Of a DNA stretch of 63,711 nucleotides, positions 61,150-63,711 are shown one piece after another. How positions within the stretch are numbered: position 1 is the stretch's first letter; every line of letters begins with the position of its first letter. The stretch spans positions 1 through 63,711 of the forward strand of contig NZ_WBMS02000054.1 of NCBI RefSeq assembly GCF_008923205.2. Reading direction: 5' to 3'. This stretch comes from Actinomadura physcomitrii (GTDB lineage Bacteria > Actinomycetota > Actinomycetes > Streptosporangiales > Streptosporangiaceae). A program made the translations under genes and the position numbers. A model generated the notes under the pieces. It was not told the origin of the DNA. It saw only the letters and a list, made by a program, of their open reading frames with translations, and searched no databases.

Positions 61150-61637
61150 GCCCGCTGGTGGGCGTGGTGATGGGCAGCGACTCGGACTGGCCGGTCATGA
61201 AGGCCGCGGGCGAGGCGCTGGAGGAGTTCGGCGTCCCCTACGAGGCCGACGTCGTGTCCGCGCACCGGATGCCGCACGACATGATCGCCTACGGCGAGCA
61301 GGCCGCCGCCCGCGGGCTCCGCGCGATCATCGCGGGCGCGGGCGGCGCCGCGCACCTGCCCGGCATGCTCGCGTCGGTGACGCCGCTGCCGGTGATCGGC
61401 GTGCCCGTGCCGCTGAAGTACCTCGACGGCATGGACTCGCTGCTGTCGATCGTGCAGATGCCCGCCGGGGTCCCGGTCGCCACGGTCGCGGTCGGCGCCG
61501 CCCGCAACGCCGGGCTGCTGGCCGTCCGCATCCTCGCCGCGTCCGACGAGGGCCTCCAGGCGAAGATGAAGGACTTTCAGCGTTCGCTGTACGACCAGGC
61601 CAAGGCCAAGGGCGAGCGGCTCCGAGAAAGCCTCTGA
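61146..61637 (+). CDS. purE: N5-carboxyaminoimidazole ribonucleotide mutase
   Basis: Rearranges N5-CAIR to CAIR. The 163-residue class I PurE has the phosphate loop VVMGSDSDWPVM (residues 7-18), catalytic H40 in SAHRMP, and AGAGGAAHLPGMLAS with PVIGVP (about 58-85). It forms an octamer in related species. Translationally coupled to purK by the ATGA overlap. Confidence 0.97.
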   Translation: MSPLVGVVMGSDSDWPVMKAAGEALEEFGVPYEADVVSAHRMPHDMIAYGEQAAARGLRAIIAGAGGAAHLPGMLASVTPLPVIGVPVPLKYLDGMDSLLSIVQMPAGVPVATVAVGAARNAGLLAVRILAASDEGLQAKMKDFQRSLYDQAKAKGERLRESL

Positions 61638-61661
61638 GCCAGGGCGGCCCGCCGGTGCGGC

Positions 61662-62081
61662 TCAGTGGCGGCGGCTCCACTCCACGGCGGGGCAGCGGTC
61701 CATGACCACGTCGAGCCCGGCGTCCTTCGCGCGCCGGGCCGCCGCCTCGTCGACCACGTCGAGGGGCATCCACACGGCCTTCGCGCCCGCCGCGATCGCC
61801 TCGTCCACGACCGCTCCCGCGTGCTCGGCGCGCCGGTAGACGCCCACGACGTCCACGTCGGAGGCGTCCGGCACGTCCGCCAGAGACGCGTACCCCGGCT
61901 CGCCCAGCACGGTGTTCCCGGACGGATGCACCGGGATGATCCGCTTCCCGCGGCGCTGGAGCAGCCGCGCCTGGTTGTAGACCTCCCGGACCGGATTGTC
62001 GCCGAGGCCCACGAACGCCCACGTCCGGGACTCGCTGAGCAGCCGGCTGATCACGTCCGGGTCGGCGTAGACATCACCCAT
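61662..62081 (-). CDS. CoA-binding domain protein (YccU-like)
   Basis: A 139-residue protein consisting of a single Rossmann-like CoA_binding domain, as in the N-terminal part of succinyl-CoA ligase alpha but stand-alone. Patterns are WAFVGLGDNPVREVY (about 22), GKRIIPVHPSG (about 45) and AKAVWMPLDVVDEAA (about 98). Function is unknown in most bacteria. It converges on purE and follows the UDP-glucose dehydrogenase gene by 44 nt, so it may be co-transcribed with it. Confidence 0.87.
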   Translation of the reverse strand: MGDVYADPDVISRLLSESRTWAFVGLGDNPVREVYNQARLLQRRGKRIIPVHPSGNTVLGEPGYASLADVPDASDVDVVGVYRRAEHAGAVVDEAIAAGAKAVWMPLDVVDEAAARRAKDAGLDVVMDRCPAVEWSRRH

Positions 62082-62125
62082 GCCCGGCACAACACCCCCG
62101 GCGGCTCGATCGTTCCCGTCCCGGC

Positions 62126-63460
62126 TCAGGGGCGGCCGAGGGCCCGGTAGTTCCAGCCGGCGGCGCGCCAGCGCTCCGGGTCCAGGGCGTTGCGGCCGTC
62201 CACGATGTTGCGCTCCGCGACCGCCGCGGACACCTCGACCGGGTCCATGTCGCGGAACTCCCGCCACTCGGTGAGCAGCAGCACCGCGTGCGCGTCCCGG
62301 ACCGCGCCCAGCGCCGACGACGCGAAGTCCAGCGACGGCTGGGCGCGGCGGGCGTTCTCCATCGCGCGCGGGTCGTAGACGGTCACCCGGCCGCCCTGCG
62401 CACGGATCGACGCCGCGACGTCCAGCGCGGGCGAGTCGCGGACGTCGTCGGAGTCCGGCTTGAACGCCGCGCCGAGCACCCCGACCGTCCGGCCGGCGAA
62501 CGAGCCGCCGAGCAGCCGCCGGGCGAGGTCCACCATCCGGATCCGCCGCCGGATGTTGATCTCGTCGACCTCGCGCAGGAACGTCAGCGCCTGGTCGGCG
62601 CCCAGCTCCCCGGCCCGCGCCATGAACGCGCGGATGTCCTTGGGCAGGCAGCCGCCGCCGAACCCGAGCCCGGGGCCGAGGAACCGGCCGCCGATCCGGT
62701 CGTCGTGCGACAGCGCCTCCGACAGCTTGGTCACGTCCGCGTGCGCGGCCTCGCAGACCTCCGCCATCGCGTTGATGAACGAGATCTTGGTGGCCAGGAA
62801 CGCGTTCGCCGCCACCTTGACCAGCTCCGCGGTCGGGTAGTCGGCGGTGATGAACGGCGTGCCGGCGGCGATCATCGTCCGGTAGATCTCGCGCAGCACC
62901 TTCTCGGCGTGCTCGGCGGCGCCCTGCTCGCCGGGCAGCCCGGCGACGATCCGGTCCGGGTGCAGGGTGTCCTCGACGGCGAACCCCTCGCGCAGGAACT
63001 CGGGGTTCCAGGCCAGGACGGCGTCGCCGCCCACGGGCGCCGACTCCGCGACCGTCCCGGCCAGCCGCGCCGCCGTCCCGACCGGCACCGTGGACTTGCC
63101 GACGATCAGGCAGGGCCGGTGCAGCAGGGGCGCGAGCGCGCCGACCGCCGCGTCGACATAGGTGAGGTCGGCGGCGTACTCGCCCGTCTTCTGCGGGGTT
63201 CCGACGCACAGGAAGTGGACGTCGCCGAACTCGGCGGCCTCCTCGTAGGACGTGGTGAACCGCAGCCGTCCGCTGTCCAGGCCGCGGCGCAGCACCGGTT
63301 CCAGCCCGGGTTCGTAGAACGGCAGATCGCCGTCGGCGAGCCGGGCGATCTTGTCCTTGTCGGCGTCCAGGCCGAGCACCTCGAAGCCCAGGTCGGCCAT
63401 GCAGGCCGCGTGGGTGGCGCCGAGGTAACCGGTTCCGATGACCGTCAGCCGCTGGGTCAA
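62126..63460 (-). CDS. UDP-glucose 6-dehydrogenase
   Basis: Oxidises UDP-glucose to UDP-glucuronate with two NAD+; gives precursors for capsular and envelope sugars. The 444-residue enzyme has the NAD motif VIGTGYLGATHA at its N-terminus, a central helical dimer domain, catalytic Cys in GFGGGCLPKD (about 270), and the C-terminal UDP-binding domain with GAAFKPDSDDVRDSP. The TTG start was chosen because GGAAGGAG lies 6 nt upstream; an in-frame GTG nine codons earlier would put that RBS inside the gene. Confidence 0.93.
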   Translation of the reverse strand: MTQRLTVIGTGYLGATHAACMADLGFEVLGLDADKDKIARLADGDLPFYEPGLEPVLRRGLDSGRLRFTTSYEEAAEFGDVHFLCVGTPQKTGEYAADLTYVDAAVGALAPLLHRPCLIVGKSTVPVGTAARLAGTVAESAPVGGDAVLAWNPEFLREGFAVEDTLHPDRIVAGLPGEQGAAEHAEKVLREIYRTMIAAGTPFITADYPTAELVKVAANAFLATKISFINAMAEVCEAAHADVTKLSEALSHDDRIGGRFLGPGLGFGGGCLPKDIRAFMARAGELGADQALTFLREVDEINIRRRIRMVDLARRLLGGSFAGRTVGVLGAAFKPDSDDVRDSPALDVAASIRAQGGRVTVYDPRAMENARRAQPSLDFASSALGAVRDAHAVLLLTEWREFRDMDPVEVSAAVAERNIVDGRNALDPERWRAAGWNYRALGRP

Positions 63461-63562
63461 GGCGGGCTCCTTCCGGTTCGCTGCCACCGCCGTCCGCCCT
63501 AGTCAACCTTCCCCGAAGAGCTGTCCGGTACCGGCGGCGGCGCAGCGGAGTCTACTGGCCGG

Positions 63563-63568
63563 TAGCAT
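63563..63568 (+). promoter_or_regulatory. -10 element of a probable leaderless promoter (acyl-CoA dehydrogenase)
   Basis: TAGCAT fits TANNNT and ends 7 nt before the ATG, with no Shine-Dalgarno between. Confidence 0.5.
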
Positions 63569-63575
63569 CTGCGGC

Positions 63576-63711
63576 ATGAGCCATGACTTTCCCGCGTACG
63601 CGCCGTCGGAGGAGCACGAGTTGCTGCGGGCGACGGTGCGTGAGCTGGCGGATGCCAAGATCGCGCCGTTCGCGGCGGAGGTGGACGAGGAGTCGCGCTT
63701 CCCCCAGGAGG
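63576..63711 (+). CDS. acyl-CoA dehydrogenase (5' end only)
   Basis: The first 45 codons of a gene cut by the window end. The peptide starts MSHDFPAYAPSEEHELLRA and continues VRELADAKIAPFAAEVDEESRFP, the N-terminal helical domain of acyl-CoA dehydrogenases, FAD enzymes that form trans-2-enoyl-CoA. In M. tuberculosis fadE25 (Rv3274c) follows purE, matching this position. No catalytic residue lies inside the visible part. Confidence 0.88.
   Translation, partial: MSHDFPAYAPSEEHELLRATVRELADAKIAPFAAEVDEESRFPQE

Overview
The window is about 63.7 kb of very GC-rich, densely coded DNA with actinobacterial gene content: acyl-CoA carboxylase epsilon subunit, DUF222/HNH (13E12-type) gene, DUF5313 protein, SCO6745-family protein, actinobacterial Tad pilus genes, an IdeR/DmdR1-type iron box, many GTG starts and probable leaderless mRNAs. 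A filamentous actinomycete of the Streptosporangiales type (for example an Actinomadura-like Thermomonosporaceae member) fits best; the genus is inference. From memory, the gene order follows a conserved actinobacterial backbone (M. tuberculosis Rv3315c down to Rv3274c; S. coelicolor around SCO4884-SCO4930), interrupted here by accessory blocks.

Region 1 (1-16.3 kb): nucleoside uptake and salvage. A three-gene NupOPQ-type ABC transporter runs into cytidine deaminase and thymidine phosphorylase. After an accessory patch (6.3-10.0 kb) come adenosine deaminase, a PH-domain membrane protein, and a minus-strand pair of purine nucleoside phosphorylase and phosphosugar mutase. A gamma-glutamylcyclotransferase-like gene and an LpdA-type NAD(P)H-quinone dehydrogenase follow. 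The patch holds a 15-bp tandem repeat, an SCO6745-family protein, a long nested palindrome, a DUF222/HNH nuclease gene and a decayed VOC gene.

Region 2 (16.3-20.4 kb): a DUF5313 membrane protein, a secreted Gly-rich membrane-anchored protein, the biotin carboxylase/BCCP subunit of an acyl-CoA carboxylase, and zinc-independent L31 with a possible Zur site.

Region 3 (20.5-40.7 kb): an envelope island inserted between the carboxylase alpha gene and its epsilon/beta genes. It holds a WXG100 protein convergent with a 1508-residue FHA-containing EssC/EccC-like ATPase; a divergent ten-gene Tad pilus operon (SAF/CpaB-like, TadZ, TadA, TadB, TadC, Flp pilin, three TadE/F/G-type pseudopilins) ending in a transmembrane LysM-SARP/BTAD fusion; a beta-propeller lipoprotein abutting it stop to stop; and a four-gene operon with a small protein bearing a YxxxE secretion motif and a WXG-like membrane protein. 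No other T7SS core gene is in the window. The interleaving of T7SS-like and Tad genes, the LysM-SARP membrane protein and shared AACGTTCCA elements are the most interesting material here.

Region 4 (40.7-50.5 kb): NYN-domain protein, acyl-CoA carboxylase epsilon and beta, PEP carboxylase, enoyl-CoA hydratase, biotin-protein ligase, class III adenylate cyclase, and a bfd-bfr iron-storage operon under a strong iron box. The carboxylase subunits, biotin ligase and PEP carboxylase form an anaplerotic and acyl-CoA carboxylation module.

Region 5 (50.6-63.7 kb): the GlgX-TreY-TreZ operon converting glycogen to trehalose, an OmpR-type two-component system, GtrA protein, purK-purE, a CoA-binding protein, UDP-glucose dehydrogenase, and the start of an acyl-CoA dehydrogenase gene.

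At least eight genes show a TANNNT hexamer 6 or 7 nt before the start codon, the signature of leaderless transcription. No tRNA, rRNA, CRISPR array or intact insertion sequence was seen.
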